Assembly: GCF_000429425.1 (NCBI RefSeq)
Contig: NZ_KE386902.1
Span: 361,481-425,480 of the forward strand
DNA from: Algoriphagus mannitolivorans DSM 15301
Lineage (GTDB): Bacteria; Bacteroidota; Bacteroidia; Cytophagales; Cyclobacteriaceae
Direction of reading: 5' to 3'
Length of the DNA: 64,000 nt
Shown here: piece by piece, positions 37,124-46,775 of the stretch
Numbering within the stretch: the stretch's first letter is position 1
Layout of the letters: each line of letters begins with the position of its first letter
Notes under the pieces: generated by a model
Told to the model about the DNA's origin: nothing
Databases searched by the model: none
Seen by the model: the letters and a program-made list of their open reading frames with translations, nothing else
Translations under genes and position numbers: made by a program

Positions 37124-37858
37124 ATGGGACAAAAGATTAACCCAATAGGATTCAGACTTGGTGTAGTAAAAGGCTGGGATTCCAACTGGTATGGTGGGAA
37201 AGACTTCGCTGAAAAACTATATGAAGATCAGCAGATCCGTAAATATGTCCTTGCCAGAATCCCTAAGGGTGGTATTTCTAAGGTGATCATTGAGCGTACG
37301 CTTAAAAGAATCACTTTGACAATCCACACTGCAAGACCAGGGGTAGTAATTGGTAAAGGTGGAGCCGAAGTAGACAAGCTTAAAGAAGAGCTTAAGAAGA
37401 TCACCAACAAAGATATTCAGATCAATATCTTCGAAATCAAACGTCCTGAATTGGATGCTAAATTGGTCGGTGAATCTATCGCACAGCAGCTTCAGGCTAG
37501 AATATCCTTTAGACGTGCCATGAAGCAAGCAATCGCTGCTTCTATGAGAGTAGGCGCTGAAGGAATCAAAGTTAAACTTTCCGGTCGTCTAGGTGGTGCG
37601 GAAATGGCTCGTTCTGAAATGTACAAAGAAGGAAGAATTCCTCTTCATACACTTAGAGCAGACATTGACTACGCTATCTCCGAGGCTCTTACAGTATACG
37701 GTATCATAGGGATCAAAGTATGGATCTTCAAAGGTGAGGTATACGGAAAGAGAGACCTTTCTCCAAACCAAGGAGCTGCCAACGAACCTAAAGGTCAAAG
37801 ACCATCTGGTCCAAAAGGCAGAGATAACGGTCCGAGACGAAGAAAAAGAAATAACTAA
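37124..37858 (+). CDS. rpsC: 30S ribosomal protein S3
   Basis: A 244-residue S3 with the type II KH domain ([20 protein letters not shown]) and the C-terminal S3 domain ([20 protein letters not shown]). The tail after about residue 215 is a Gly/Pro/Arg/Lys-rich extension common in the phylum. S3 lies at the mRNA entry site. Confidence 0.97.
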   Translation: MGQKINPIGFRLGVVKGWDSNWYGGKDFAEKLYEDQQIRKYVLARIPKGGISKVIIERTLKRITLTIHTARPGVVIGKGGAEVDKLKEELKKITNKDIQINIFEIKRPELDAKLVGESIAQQLQARISFRRAMKQAIAASMRVGAEGIKVKLSGRLGGAEMARSEMYKEGRIPLHTLRADIDYAISEALTVYGIIGIKVWIFKGEVYGKRDLSPNQGAANEPKGQRPSGPKGRDNGPRRRKRNN

Positions 37859-37883
37859 TTTTCACCGTTCTAAGTGAGAAATC

Positions 37884-38303
37884 ATGTTACAGCCGAAAAG
37901 AACTAAATATAGAAAAATGCACAAGGGCCGTGTCAAAGGCATTGCGCAAAGAGGGCACGAGCTTTCTTTTGGCAACTTTGGCATTAAATCCCTTGAGCCA
38001 GGATGGATTACTTCTCGCCAGATCGAGGCAGCACGAATTGCCATGACAAGAGCGATGAAGAGAGAAGGACAGGTTTGGATCAGAATTTTCCCTGACAAGC
38101 CTATCACCAAGAAGCCCGCAGAGGTTCGTATGGGTAAAGGTAAAGGTGCTCCAGAATATTGGGTAGCCGTTATCAAGCCAGGAACGATCCTTTTCGAAGC
38201 TACAGGCGTGAGCCTGGAGACCGCTCAAGAGGCGTTGAGACTTGCGCAGCAGAAGCTACCCGTAAGTACTAGATTTGTTGTAAGAAGAGACTACGCTGAA
38301 TAA
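37884..38303 (+). CDS. rplP: 50S ribosomal protein L16
   Basis: A 139-residue L16. [19 protein letters not shown], then [20 protein letters not shown] and the [20 protein letters not shown] loop that touches the A-site tRNA elbow. Normal size. Confidence 0.98.
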   Translation: MLQPKRTKYRKMHKGRVKGIAQRGHELSFGNFGIKSLEPGWITSRQIEAARIAMTRAMKREGQVWIRIFPDKPITKKPAEVRMGKGKGAPEYWVAVIKPGTILFEATGVSLETAQEALRLAQQKLPVSTRFVVRRDYAE

Positions 38304-38312
38304 TCAGGAACT

Positions 38313-38495
38313 ATGAAAAACACTGAAATCAGATCACTTTCAGCAAGTGAAATCGCCGAGCGCATTGTCGCTGAGCAGGAGAATCTAAGCAAATTGAGAT
38401 TTGCCCATTCGATTTCTCCAATTGAGAATCCTAACAGAATCAGAGAGACCAAGCGTCTTATCGCAAGATTGAAGACTGCATTGACCTCCAAATAA
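38313..38495 (+). CDS. rpmC: 50S ribosomal protein L29
   Basis: A 60-residue helical-hairpin protein (IRSLSASEIAERIVAEQENL, NPNRIRETKRLIARLKTAL). It sits beside L23 at the tunnel exit. Nine nucleotides after rplP. Confidence 0.96.
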   Translation: MKNTEIRSLSASEIAERIVAEQENLSKLRFAHSISPIENPNRIRETKRLIARLKTALTSK

Positions 38496-38514
38496 CTAGC
38501 TAACAGAAAAGAAA

Positions 38515-38778
38515 ATGGCTACGATTGAGAGAAATCTTCGCAAAGAACGAATTGGTAAAGTCGTGAGCAACAAGATGGATAAGTCCATCACTGTAGCTGT
38601 AGAAAGACGCGTGAAGCACCCGATCTACGGTAAATTTGTTGCAAAGACTACCAAATTTATGGTTCATGACGAGAACAACGAATGTAACCCAGGTGATGTG
38701 GTGAAAATCAGCGAAACTCGTCCGCTGAGCAAGAACAAGCGTTGGAGATTAGTTGAAATTATTGAAAGGGCTAAGTAA
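38515..38778 (+). CDS. rpsQ: 30S ribosomal protein S17
   Basis: An 87-residue OB-fold protein: [56 protein letters not shown]. Its stop forms the TAATCATG junction with rplN. Confidence 0.97.
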   Translation: MATIERNLRKERIGKVVSNKMDKSITVAVERRVKHPIYGKFVAKTTKFMVHDENNECNPGDVVKISETRPLSKNKRWRLVEIIERAK

Positions 38779-38780
38779 TC

Positions 38781-39149
38781 ATGATACAGCAAGAATCAAG
38801 ACTAAGCGTTGCGGACAACTCCGGTGCAAAAGAAGTATTGGTGATCCGCGTATTGGGTGGCACAAAGAAGCGTTACGCTTCTATCGGTGACAAAGTAGTC
38901 GTGACTGTAAAGTCTGCCCTTTCATCAAGCAACATGAAAAAAGGTACCGTCTCTAAAGCGGTTATCGTGAGAACCAAAAAAGAAATCCGTAGAAAGGATG
39001 GTTCTTATATCAGATTTGAAGACAATGCTGCTGTGTTGTTAAACAACAACGACGAGCCTAGAGGCACCCGTATCTTCGGACCAGTTGCCAGAGAGCTTAG
39101 AGAAAAGCAGTTTATGAAAATCGTTTCCTTGGCCCCTGAAGTACTTTAA
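38781..39149 (+). CDS. rplN: 50S ribosomal protein L14
   Basis: A 122-residue L14, the most conserved length in the family. [20 protein letters not shown] and [20 protein letters not shown] are the signatures. It contributes to intersubunit contacts. Junction to rplX is again TAATCATG. Confidence 0.98.
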   Translation: MIQQESRLSVADNSGAKEVLVIRVLGGTKKRYASIGDKVVVTVKSALSSSNMKKGTVSKAVIVRTKKEIRRKDGSYIRFEDNAAVLLNNNDEPRGTRIFGPVARELREKQFMKIVSLAPEVL

Positions 39150-39151
39150 TC

Positions 39152-39496
39152 ATGGAAAGAAAATTCAACAAGCAGCCTAAGCTGCATATCAAAACCGGTG
39201 ACACTGTAAAGGTGATTTCCGGTGATGACAAAGGAAAAACCGGCAAGGTACTTTCTGTAGATACTGAAAAAAGAAGAGCTATCGTGGAAGGAATCAATAT
39301 GATCACCAAACACGTGAAGCCTACTGCTGCAAAACCTCAGGGAGGTATCGAAAAGAAGGAAGCGGCCTTGCATTTGAGTAACCTGATGCTTGTAGATCCT
39401 AAAACTGGTGAAGCTACCAGAACTGGACGCAAGGCAGGCGAAAATGGTAAACTAGTGAGATACTCTAAGACAACCGGGGAGGTGATCAATGGCTAA
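39152..39496 (+). CDS. rplX: 50S ribosomal protein L24
   Basis: A 114-residue L24 with the KOW motif ([20 protein letters not shown]) that starts early 50S assembly. Its last 8 nt overlap the start of rplE, the only coding overlap inside the ribosomal array, so L5 translation is probably coupled to L24. Confidence 0.97.
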   Translation: MERKFNKQPKLHIKTGDTVKVISGDDKGKTGKVLSVDTEKRRAIVEGINMITKHVKPTAAKPQGGIEKKEAALHLSNLMLVDPKTGEATRTGRKAGENGKLVRYSKTTGEVING

Positions 39497-40046
39497 TCCA
39501 AGAATTAAAGTAAAGTATGTGAACGATATCGTTCCAGCTTTGAAAGAGAAATTTCAGTACTCCTCTGTCATGCAGGTTCCTAAGTTGACAAAGATTGTCA
39601 TCAACAAAGGTATCGGTGCTGCAGTAGCAGACAAGAAATTAGTCGATCAGGGTGTAGAAGAACTTTCTTTGATCACTGGTCAGAGAGCCGTAGCAACTAA
39701 GGCGAAAATTGCCGTTTCCAACTTTAAGTTGAGAGAAGGTATGCCAATCGGAGCTAAAGTAACTCTCAGAGGTGAGAAGATGTATGAATTCCTGGACCGT
39801 TTGATGACTGTGGCACTTCCGCGTGTACGTGACTTCAAAGGAATCTCCGACAAAGGATTTGACGGCAGAGGAAACTACACTTTGGGAGTGACTGAGCAGA
39901 TTATCTTCCCTGAGATCTCCATCGAAAAGGTGAACAGAATCTCTGGTATGGATATCACTTTTGTGACTACCGCAAATACAGATGAAGAGGCTTTTGCACT
40001 GTTGAAAGCTTTCGGTATGCCTTTCGTAAATAAAAATCAAGAATAA
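39489..40046 (+). CDS. rplE: 50S ribosomal protein L5
   Basis: A 185-residue L5 that binds 5S rRNA and contacts P-site tRNA. Signatures [20 protein letters not shown] and [20 protein letters not shown] are intact. It overlaps rplX by 8 nt at the start. Confidence 0.98.
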   Translation: MANPRIKVKYVNDIVPALKEKFQYSSVMQVPKLTKIVINKGIGAAVADKKLVDQGVEELSLITGQRAVATKAKIAVSNFKLREGMPIGAKVTLRGEKMYEFLDRLMTVALPRVRDFKGISDKGFDGRGNYTLGVTEQIIFPEISIEKVNRISGMDITFVTTANTDEEAFALLKAFGMPFVNKNQE

Positions 40047-40048
40047 TC

Positions 40049-40318
40049 ATGGCAAAAGAGTCCATCAAAGCTCGTGAGAGAAAAAGAGAAAGACTGGTAG
40101 CCAAGTATGCCAAGAAAAGAGCCGAGCTAAAAGCAGCTGGTGATTACGAAGCCCTTGACAAATTACCAAAAAATGCTTCTCCGGTAAGACTTCACAACAG
40201 ATGTAAGCTGACCGGTCGTCCTAAAGGATACATGAGAAAATTCGGTATCAACAGGGTTACCTTCAGAGAAATGGCTGCTGCTGGTAAAATTCCTGGTCTG
40301 ACTAAGTCTAGCTGGTAA
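40049..40318 (+). CDS. rpsN: 30S ribosomal protein S14 (zinc-free form)
   Basis: An 89-residue S14 of the long, cysteine-poor type: the C-terminal half ([39 protein letters not shown]) has one Cys and no CxxC pairs, so it needs no zinc. It is followed by a 76-bp gap with an internal promoter. Confidence 0.97.
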   Translation: MAKESIKARERKRERLVAKYAKKRAELKAAGDYEALDKLPKNASPVRLHNRCKLTGRPKGYMRKFGINRVTFREMAAAGKIPGLTKSSW

Positions 40319-40355
40319 AAAAACGACAGTAGTTTTTATTCTAAAAATCAATTCG

Positions 40356-40363
40356 TAACTTTG
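40356..40363 (+). promoter_or_regulatory. Internal promoter before rpsH
   Basis: TAACTTTG followed by C, matching the -7 box of the rplC promoter. The -33 region is only T-rich (40333-40337) without TTG. The rpsN-rpsH gap of 76 bp is the largest in the array. Confidence 0.6.
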
Positions 40364-40400
40364 CACGCCCAATTCGGGTGGCGCTAGACTTATAATGACT

Positions 40401-40796
40401 ATGACTGATCCAATAGCTGATTATCTAACAAGATTGAGAAACGCAATCAAAGCGTCTCATAGAATCGTTGAGATACCTGCTTCTAACCTTAAGAAGGAGA
40501 TCACAAAAGTTTTGCACGACAAAGGATATATTCAAAACTATAAGTTTGAAGAAAACGGACCTCAGGGCACTATTAAAATCGCCCTGAAGTACAATCCGAC
40601 TACCAAGCAAAATGCAATCGTGAGCCTTCAGAGAGTTAGTACTCCAGGTTTGAGAAAATACGTAAAGCACGATGAATTACCTCGCGTAATCAACGGCTTG
40701 GGTATTGCTATCGTGTCCACCTCTAAAGGTGTGATGACTGACAAAGAAGCCCGTACCGAAGGTATCGGTGGCGAAGTACTTTGCTACGTATATTAA
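40401..40796 (+). CDS. rpsH: 30S ribosomal protein S8
   Basis: A 131-residue S8 starting MTDPIADYLTRLRNAIKASH; an ATG two codons upstream (40395) is equally possible. The C-terminal STSKGVMTDKEARTEGIGGE matches the 16S-binding domain. In E. coli S8 represses the spc operon; here it stands right after an internal promoter, so it begins the second half of the array. Confidence 0.96.
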   Translation: MTDPIADYLTRLRNAIKASHRIVEIPASNLKKEITKVLHDKGYIQNYKFEENGPQGTIKIALKYNPTTKQNAIVSLQRVSTPGLRKYVKHDELPRVINGLGIAIVSTSKGVMTDKEARTEGIGGEVLCYVY

Positions 40797-40805
40797 TTTA
40801 CTATC

Positions 40806-41363
40806 ATGTCTAGAATAGGTAAAAAACCAATAAATCTACCCAGCGGTGTTACTGTAGACGTGTCAGTTCCAGGAGCTGTCACTGTTAAAGGTCCAAAGGG
40901 TACACTGACTCAGGATGTGAATCCCGATATTCAGGTGAAAGTAGAAGGCAGCGAACTAGTTGTCACTAGACCTACTGATTCCAAAAGACACAAGTCTATG
41001 CACGGACTTTACAGAGCCTTGATCAACAATATGGTGATCGGTGTATCTGAAGGGTACAAAAAAGACTTGGAACTTGTGGGTGTAGGTTACAAGGCTTCCA
41101 ATCAGGGCCAAGTGCTTGAGTTAAGCTTAGGCTACTCTCACAGCATTTTCATGGCTTTGCCTCAGGAAATTTCTCTTAAGACAGAAACTCCAAAAGGTAA
41201 AAACCCAATCATTACCCTAGAAGGAATCAATAAAGAATTGATCGGACAAGTAGCCGCTAAAATCAAATCCCTACGTAAGGTTGAACCTTACAAAGGAAAA
41301 GGTGTGCGCTTCGTTGGTGAACAAGTTAGACGTAAGGCTGGTAAAACTGCCGGTAAAAAATAA
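40806..41363 (+). CDS. rplF: 50S ribosomal protein L6
   Basis: A 185-residue L6 made of two similar domains: MSRIGKKPINLPSGVTVDVS at the N-terminus and RKVEPYKGKGVRFVGEQVRR in the second domain. It contacts the sarcin-ricin loop region. Confidence 0.98.
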   Translation: MSRIGKKPINLPSGVTVDVSVPGAVTVKGPKGTLTQDVNPDIQVKVEGSELVVTRPTDSKRHKSMHGLYRALINNMVIGVSEGYKKDLELVGVGYKASNQGQVLELSLGYSHSIFMALPQEISLKTETPKGKNPIITLEGINKELIGQVAAKIKSLRKVEPYKGKGVRFVGEQVRRKAGKTAGKK

Positions 41364-41369
41364 TAGGTT

Positions 41370-41720
41370 ATGGCATTTAATAAGAATTCCAGAAGACTTA
41401 GAATCAAGCAGGGTATCAGAAGAAAGATTTCTGGTACTGATTCCAGACCACGGTTGTCAGTATTCAAAAGCAATACAGGCATTTATGCACAATTGGTTGA
41501 CGATCTTCAAGGTCGTACTTTGGCTCAGGCTTCTTCCAAAGAACTTGGGGCAAAAGCCAACACTAACGTAGAAGTATCCAAAGAAGTAGGGAAGAAATTA
41601 GCAGAAAGAGCTGTTGCAAACGGTATCTCCTCTGTGGTTTTTGACCGAAATGGTTACTTGTATCATGGTAATGTTAAAGCTTTGGCAGACGGTGCCAGAG
41701 AAGGAGGCCTTAAATTCTAA
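41370..41720 (+). CDS. rplR: 50S ribosomal protein L18
   Basis: A 116-residue 5S-rRNA-binding protein with basic N-terminus ([20 protein letters not shown]), [20 protein letters not shown] and the C-terminal [20 protein letters not shown]. Confidence 0.97.
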   Translation: MAFNKNSRRLRIKQGIRRKISGTDSRPRLSVFKSNTGIYAQLVDDLQGRTLAQASSKELGAKANTNVEVSKEVGKKLAERAVANGISSVVFDRNGYLYHGNVKALADGAREGGLKF

Positions 41721-41725
41721 TCATT

Positions 41726-42244
41726 ATGTCTCAAGTAAGAAGAAAACCCATTAGGGCTACAGATACAGACCTTAAAGAGAAAGTAGTAGCGATCAACCGA
41801 GTAGCTAAAGTGGTGAAAGGTGGTAGAAGATTCTCCTTCTCTGCGATTGTGGTTGTAGGCGATGGCCAAGGTGTTGTAGGTTACGGTTTGGGAAAAGCAA
41901 ACGAAGTAACTGACGCGATCACCAAGGGCATCGAAGATGCTAAGAAAAACCTGGTAAAAGTACCAGTTTTGAAAGGTACAATACCTCACGAGCAAATCGG
42001 AAAATTTGGTGGTGGTTTGGTGTTGATCAAGCCAGCAGCAGCGGGTACTGGTGTAATTGCCGGTGGTGCGATGCGTGCTGTGTTGGAATCTGCAGGCGTC
42101 ACTGACGTATTGGCAAAATCCAAAGGATCCTCAAACCCTCACAACGTGGTTAAAGCAACAATCGATGCTTTGGTCCAGCTTAGAGATGCCATCGCTGTAT
42201 CTCAGCAAAGAGGTGTGAAAATGGCTAAAGTCTTTAACGGATAA
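41726..42244 (+). CDS. rpsE: 30S ribosomal protein S5
   Basis: A 172-residue S5 with the dsRBD-like N-terminal domain ([20 protein letters not shown]) and the second domain [20 protein letters not shown]. With S4 it shapes decoding accuracy; the spectinomycin-contact loop [11 protein letters not shown] looks wild type. Confidence 0.98.
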   Translation: MSQVRRKPIRATDTDLKEKVVAINRVAKVVKGGRRFSFSAIVVVGDGQGVVGYGLGKANEVTDAITKGIEDAKKNLVKVPVLKGTIPHEQIGKFGGGLVLIKPAAAGTGVIAGGAMRAVLESAGVTDVLAKSKGSSNPHNVVKATIDALVQLRDAIAVSQQRGVKMAKVFNG

Positions 42245-42249
42245 TTATC

Positions 42250-42429
42250 ATGGCAAAGATTAAAATCACGCAGGTAAAAAGTACGATCAAAAGACCAAAA
42301 GATCAGAAGGCAACAATCACTGCTTTGGGACTGGGTCGTATCAGCAAGTCTGTGGTAGTTGAACAAACTCCTCAGATCGCTGGAATGGTAAATAAAGTGA
42401 ATCACCTGGTAAAAGTGGAGGAAGCTTAA
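42250..42429 (+). CDS. rpmD: 50S ribosomal protein L30
   Basis: A 59-residue protein read directly from the ATG at 42250 to TAA at 42429: begins [20 protein letters not shown], continues with [20 protein letters not shown] and ends VKVEEA. This matches L30 in length, sequence pattern and place between rpsE and rplO. Confidence 0.96.
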   Translation: MAKIKITQVKSTIKRPKDQKATITALGLGRISKSVVVEQTPQIAGMVNKVNHLVKVEEA

Positions 42430-42431
42430 TT

Positions 42432-42878
42432 ATGAAACTGAATACATTAACTCCAAACGAAGGTTCAACCAAAAACCGAAAAAGAATCGGTAGAGGTACC
42501 GGATCCGGTAGAGGTGGAACTTCTACTAGAGGTCACAAAGGAGCTAAGTCAAGATCTGGATATAAGTCTAAGATCGGTTTTGAAGGTGGTCAGATGCCAC
42601 TTCAAAGACGAGTTCCTAAATTTGGCTTCAAATCTTTGAACAAGGTTGAATTCAAACCGGTAAATTTGGATACCTTGCAATCCCTTTCTGAACAATACAA
42701 TTTGACTACAGTCGATATGGAAGCTTTGGTTTCTCACGGAATCGCTTCTAAAAACGATAAAATCAAAGTATTGGGCGGAGGAGAATTGAAAGCCAAATTG
42801 GACGTCACTGCACACCAGTTTTCAGCCTCTGCTGGAGAAGCTATCGAAAAACTCGGTGGGACTGTAAACAAGATTTAA
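42432..42878 (+). CDS. rplO: 50S ribosomal protein L15
   Basis: A 148-residue L15. The Gly/Arg-rich N-terminal extension (RKRIGRGTGSGRGGTSTRGH, KSRSGYKSKIGFEGGQMPLQ) threads into 23S rRNA; the globular C-terminal part ends EKLGGTVNKI. It directly precedes secY. Confidence 0.98.
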   Translation: MKLNTLTPNEGSTKNRKRIGRGTGSGRGGTSTRGHKGAKSRSGYKSKIGFEGGQMPLQRRVPKFGFKSLNKVEFKPVNLDTLQSLSEQYNLTTVDMEALVSHGIASKNDKIKVLGGGELKAKLDVTAHQFSASAGEAIEKLGGTVNKI

Positions 42879-42881
42879 TAA

Positions 42882-44201
42882 ATGAAAAAGTTTATTTCGA
42901 CAGTTAAAAATATTTTCTCAATCGAAGATTTGAGAGTCCGTATTCTAAATACGATTGGATTCTTGATCATCTTCAGATTAGGTTCATTCGTCGTACTTCC
43001 AGGTGTAGATCCTTCTAGACTTGGTGATGCTCCAGAAGGAATTTTTGGATTGATTGATACCTTTTTGGGTGGAGCTTTTAGTAATGCCTCCATCTTTGGA
43101 TTGGGAATTATGCCTTATATCTCTGCATCTATCGTGTTGCAGTTGCTTACTGTCGGAGTACCCTATTTTCAAAAAATGCAAAAGGAGGGTGAATCCGGAA
43201 GAAAACGAATCAACCAGATCACTCGAGTATTAACCATCGCCATCACCGTGGCACAAGGTGTCGGTTATGTGACTGCTACCATTCTTCCAACTGGTGCGGT
43301 AATGGTTAGTACCTCCCTTTTCATGTTTAGCTCTTTAGTTCTTCTTTCCGCAGGTACCATGTTCTGTATGTGGTTGGGAGAGAAAATCACAGAAAAAGGT
43401 ATCGGTAACGGTATTTCTATGCTAATCATGATAGGTATTATTTCCAGATTCCCTGGTGCGATTATCGCCGAGGTTTTGGAAAAAAATACATCAGGGTTGC
43501 TTTTACTATTGATTGAAGCAGGTGTCTTGTTCTTTGTAGTGGTAGGAGTGATTGCTCTTACTGAAGCTACGCGTAGAATTCCTGTACAGTATGCGAAACA
43601 GGTCGTGGGCGGCAAAGTATATGGTGGACAGCGTCAGTACATTCCTATCAAGGTGAATGCTTCTGGGGTTATGCCTATCATCTTTGCTCAGTCTTTAATG
43701 TTTGTTCCAGCATTGATTGCTCAGATTTGGGCTGGTGAAAGTGATATTGCCAATTACATTGGTACCACTTTCTCTGATTTCACTTCCTGGCAGTACAACT
43801 TGTTGTTTGCTGCATTGATTATCATTTTCACTTTCTTTTACACAGCTATCACTGTAAATCCTGAGCAAATTGCTGAGGACATGAAGAGAAATGGTGGATT
43901 TGTTCCAGGCATCAAACCAGGAGCTCCTACATCTGAATTTATTGATGGGATTATTTCCAAAATTACGCTTCCGGGTTCTATCCTTTTGGCAGCGGTTGCA
44001 ATTCTTCCAGCTCTGGCAATTATCGCTGGAGTAGGTGGTGAATTTGCACAGTTTTATGGAGGTACTTCCCTATTGATCATGGTAGGTGTGATCATGGATA
44101 CTTTGAGACAAATTGAAAGTTATTTGTTGATGAGACACTATGAGGGAATGATGAAGTCAGGTAATTTGAAGAATAACCCTTCCAATTACCAGGTTGCCTA
44201 A
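42882..44201 (+). CDS. secY: Preprotein translocase subunit SecY
   Basis: A 439-residue inner-membrane channel with about ten membrane helices. Recognisable are the N-terminal RVRILNTIGFLIIFRLGSFV, the plug region GGAFSNASIFGLGIMPYISA, and the cytoplasmic loop NPEQIAEDMKRNGGFVPGIK used by SecA and ribosomes. Partner SecE is encoded at 18.7 kb. Its stop is 1 nt before the map start. Confidence 0.98.
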   Translation: MKKFISTVKNIFSIEDLRVRILNTIGFLIIFRLGSFVVLPGVDPSRLGDAPEGIFGLIDTFLGGAFSNASIFGLGIMPYISASIVLQLLTVGVPYFQKMQKEGESGRKRINQITRVLTIAITVAQGVGYVTATILPTGAVMVSTSLFMFSSLVLLSAGTMFCMWLGEKITEKGIGNGISMLIMIGIISRFPGAIIAEVLEKNTSGLLLLLIEAGVLFFVVVGVIALTEATRRIPVQYAKQVVGGKVYGGQRQYIPIKVNASGVMPIIFAQSLMFVPALIAQIWAGESDIANYIGTTFSDFTSWQYNLLFAALIIIFTFFYTAITVNPEQIAEDMKRNGGFVPGIKPGAPTSEFIDGIISKITLPGSILLAAVAILPALAIIAGVGGEFAQFYGGTSLLIMVGVIMDTLRQIESYLLMRHYEGMMKSGNLKNNPSNYQVA

Positions 44202-44202
44202 A

Positions 44203-44976
44203 ATGATCCATTACAAGTCCTCGGAAGAGGTACAAAAGATTAGAGAGAGTGCCGATATTCTGGGTAGAGCTCATGGAGAAGTCGCCAAGAATATCAGGGA
44301 GGGGGTAAAGACCTCTTTCCTTGACAAAATTGCTGAAGAGTTTATCAGAGACCACGGAGCAGTTCCTTCCTTTAAGGGCTACAACGGGTTTCCTGCTTCA
44401 CTTTGTATTTCCGTGAACGAAGTTGTGGTTCATGGTTTTCCAAGTGAATATGAATTGAAAGATGGCGATATAATCTCAGTAGATTGTGGAGTCTTTCACC
44501 AAGGTTTTCATAGCGATTCCGCTTATACATATCCTGTAGGTGAGGTTTCCCCTTCTGTCTTAGCATTACTTAAAGCCACCCGAGATTCACTCTATTTGGG
44601 AATTGAGCAAGCCATATCCGGCAATCGCGTTGGAGATATTGGACATGCCATTCAAAAGTTCGTAGAAGCCAAAGGCTATACTGTGGTCCGGGAATTAGTC
44701 GGTCATGGTTTAGGTAAAAGTCTCCACGAAGGACCTGAGGTCCCCAATTATGGCAAAAAAGGCAGTGGTCCCTTGTTAAAAGAGGGAATGGTGATTGCGA
44801 TTGAACCGATGATCAATCTGGGCACAAGAAACATAGTGCAGGAAAGAGACGGATGGACGATCAGAACAGCTGACAGGAAACCATCAGCCCATTATGAGCA
44901 TACAGTCGCAATATTTGAAGATAGAACCGAGGTGTTGACAACACACAAATACATAGAAGAGAATATTAAATTCTAA
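44203..44976 (+). CDS. map: Methionine aminopeptidase, type I
   Basis: A 257-residue enzyme that removes the initiator methionine. Metal ligands are visible in [20 protein letters not shown] (two Asp), [18 protein letters not shown] (His), AIEPMINLG (Glu) and EHTVAIFED (Glu). I take the ATG at 44203, 1 nt after the secY stop, over an in-frame TTG at 44194 that overlaps secY. infA follows after 1 nt. Confidence 0.97.
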   Translation: MIHYKSSEEVQKIRESADILGRAHGEVAKNIREGVKTSFLDKIAEEFIRDHGAVPSFKGYNGFPASLCISVNEVVVHGFPSEYELKDGDIISVDCGVFHQGFHSDSAYTYPVGEVSPSVLALLKATRDSLYLGIEQAISGNRVGDIGHAIQKFVEAKGYTVVRELVGHGLGKSLHEGPEVPNYGKKGSGPLLKEGMVIAIEPMINLGTRNIVQERDGWTIRTADRKPSAHYEHTVAIFEDRTEVLTTHKYIEENIKF

Positions 44977-44977
44977 T

Positions 44978-45196
44978 ATGGCCAAACAGACATCAATCGA
45001 GCAAGACGGTACCATAACAGAGGCATTGTCTAATGCAATGTTTAAAGTTGAGCTGGAAAATGGACATCAATTGATTGCCCATATTTCTGGAAAAATGAGG
45101 ATGAATTATATCAAAATCCTCCCCGGAGATAGAGTCAAATTGGAATTATCTCCCTATGATTTAACAAAAGGCAGAATAGTATATCGATATAAATAG
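44978..45196 (+). CDS. infA: Translation initiation factor IF-1
   Basis: A 72-residue S1-type OB-fold protein that occupies the ribosomal A site during initiation: [60 protein letters not shown]. Size and sequence are canonical. Confidence 0.98.
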   Translation: MAKQTSIEQDGTITEALSNAMFKVELENGHQLIAHISGKMRMNYIKILPGDRVKLELSPYDLTKGRIVYRYK

Positions 45197-45202
45197 ACTG
45201 AT

Positions 45203-45319
45203 ATGAAAGTTAAGGCATCTATTAAAAAGAGAAGTGCTGACTGTAAGGTGATCAGAAGAAACGGAAAACTTTACGTCATCAATAAGAAGAATCCTAAGTT
45301 TAAACAAAGACAAGGTTAA
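45203..45319 (+). CDS. rpmJ: 50S ribosomal protein L36 (zinc-ligand-less)
   Basis: A 38-residue protein from ATG 45203 to TAA 45319: [20 protein letters not shown], then [18 protein letters not shown]. It aligns without gaps to standard L36, but of the usual three Cys and one His ligands only Cys14 remains; positions 11, 27 and 33 are Ser, Asn and Phe. It therefore cannot form the zinc ribbon. Confidence 0.96.
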   Translation: MKVKASIKKRSADCKVIRRNGKLYVINKKNPKFKQRQG

Positions 45320-45321
45320 TC

Positions 45322-45699
45322 ATGGCTAGAATTGCAGGTGTAGACATACCAGACAATAAGCGGGGCGAAATCGGACTTACCTATATCTTCGGAATTGGTA
45401 GAAGTTCAGCCAAAGCGATCCTGAGCAAGGCCGGTATCTCTTTCGACAAAAAAGCAGGTGAGTGGAATGACGAAGAGTCTACTGCCATCCGTAACATCAT
45501 CGCTGAAGAATTCAGAACTGAAGGTGTGTTGAAATCAGAGATCCAATTAAACATCAAGCGTCTGATGGATATCGGATGTTATAGAGGTTTAAGACATAGA
45601 AAAGGACTTCCTGTACGCGGTCAAGGTACTAAGAACAACGCCAGAACAAGGAAGGGTAAGCGTAAAACAGTTGCCAACAAAAAGAAAGCAACTAAATAA
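45322..45699 (+). CDS. rpsM: 30S ribosomal protein S13
   Basis: A 125-residue S13 of the 30S head: [20 protein letters not shown], then [20 protein letters not shown] and a basic tail. Junction with rpmJ is TAATCATG. Confidence 0.98.
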   Translation: MARIAGVDIPDNKRGEIGLTYIFGIGRSSAKAILSKAGISFDKKAGEWNDEESTAIRNIIAEEFRTEGVLKSEIQLNIKRLMDIGCYRGLRHRKGLPVRGQGTKNNARTRKGKRKTVANKKKATK

Positions 45700-45714
45700 A
45701 ACCTGATTTAGATT

Positions 45715-46113
45715 ATGGCTCAGAAAAGAAACGATAAAGCAAAAGGTAAAAAGCGAGTAGTAAAAGTTGAAGCTGTAGGACAAGCTCACATCAGAGCGTC
45801 TTTCAACAACATTATTATCTCCATTACCAACAATGCAGGTCAAGTGATCTCTTGGGCTTCTGCCGGTAAAATGGGTTTCAGAGGTTCAAAGAAAAATACT
45901 CCTTACGCTGCTCAAATGGCCGCTCAAAACTGCGGACAAGTAGCATACGACCTTGGTTTGAGAAAAATCGAAGTGTTCGTAAAAGGTCCAGGCGCTGGTC
46001 GTGAATCTGCGATCAGAACTTTGCAAAACGTAGGTTTGGATGTAACGACAATTATTGACGTGACTCCTATGCCGCACAACGGTTGTCGTCCTCCTAAGCG
46101 TAGAAGAGTTTAA
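45715..46113 (+). CDS. rpsK: 30S ribosomal protein S11
   Basis: A 132-residue S11 at the platform. [40 protein letters not shown] and the terminal [15 protein letters not shown] are fully conserved. Confidence 0.98.
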   Translation: MAQKRNDKAKGKKRVVKVEAVGQAHIRASFNNIIISITNNAGQVISWASAGKMGFRGSKKNTPYAAQMAAQNCGQVAYDLGLRKIEVFVKGPGAGRESAIRTLQNVGLDVTTIIDVTPMPHNGCRPPKRRRV

Positions 46114-46131
46114 TTTTAAAAAAGTAACAGA

Positions 46132-46737
46132 ATGGCAAGATATACAGGTCCTAAGGCAAAGATCTCCAGAAAATTTGGAGAGGCTATTGAAGGGCATAGC
46201 AAGGCGCTTCAAAAGAAAAACTACCCTCCAGGTCAGCATGGCCGTAGCAGGAGAAAGAAGCAGTCTGAATATGCTATCCAGCTTGCTGAGAAGCAGAAAG
46301 CCAAATACATCTATGGCGTCTTGGAAAGACAGTTCGCTAAGATGTTTGACATCGCTTCCAGAAAATCAGGTATCACCGGTGAAAACCTTCTTCAGCTTCT
46401 AGAAGCTCGTTTGGACAACACCGTGTACCGTATGGGAATTGCCCCAACCCGTCGTGGCGCAAGACAGCTTGTATCTCACAAGCACGTTTTGGTAAACGGT
46501 GAGGTGGTTAACATTCCTTCTTATACCTTGAAGCCTGGTGATGTGGTTTCAGTAAGAGAGCGTTCTAAGTCTCTTGAAGCTATCACCAGCAGCTTGGCAG
46601 GAAGAGGAGCAAACAGATATCCATGGTTAGAGTGGGATAATGCTTCTTTGTCAGGCAAATTCGTCAGTGTTCCAGGCAGAGATGATATTCCAGAGAATAT
46701 CAAGGAGCAGCTCATTGTCGAACTTTACTCTAAGTAA
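46132..46737 (+). CDS. rpsD: 30S ribosomal protein S4
   Basis: A 201-residue S4, primary 16S-binding protein and accuracy factor. The N-terminal KARLSRR-like part here reads [20 protein letters not shown] with no zinc cysteines; the S4 domain is [20 protein letters not shown]. In E. coli S4 represses the alpha operon; no matching pseudoknot was identified here. Confidence 0.98.
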   Translation: MARYTGPKAKISRKFGEAIEGHSKALQKKNYPPGQHGRSRRKKQSEYAIQLAEKQKAKYIYGVLERQFAKMFDIASRKSGITGENLLQLLEARLDNTVYRMGIAPTRRGARQLVSHKHVLVNGEVVNIPSYTLKPGDVVSVRERSKSLEAITSSLAGRGANRYPWLEWDNASLSGKFVSVPGRDDIPENIKEQLIVELYSK

Positions 46738-46775
46738 TATTTTACTATTTTCAGCTAAAAAAAAGAACGAGATAT

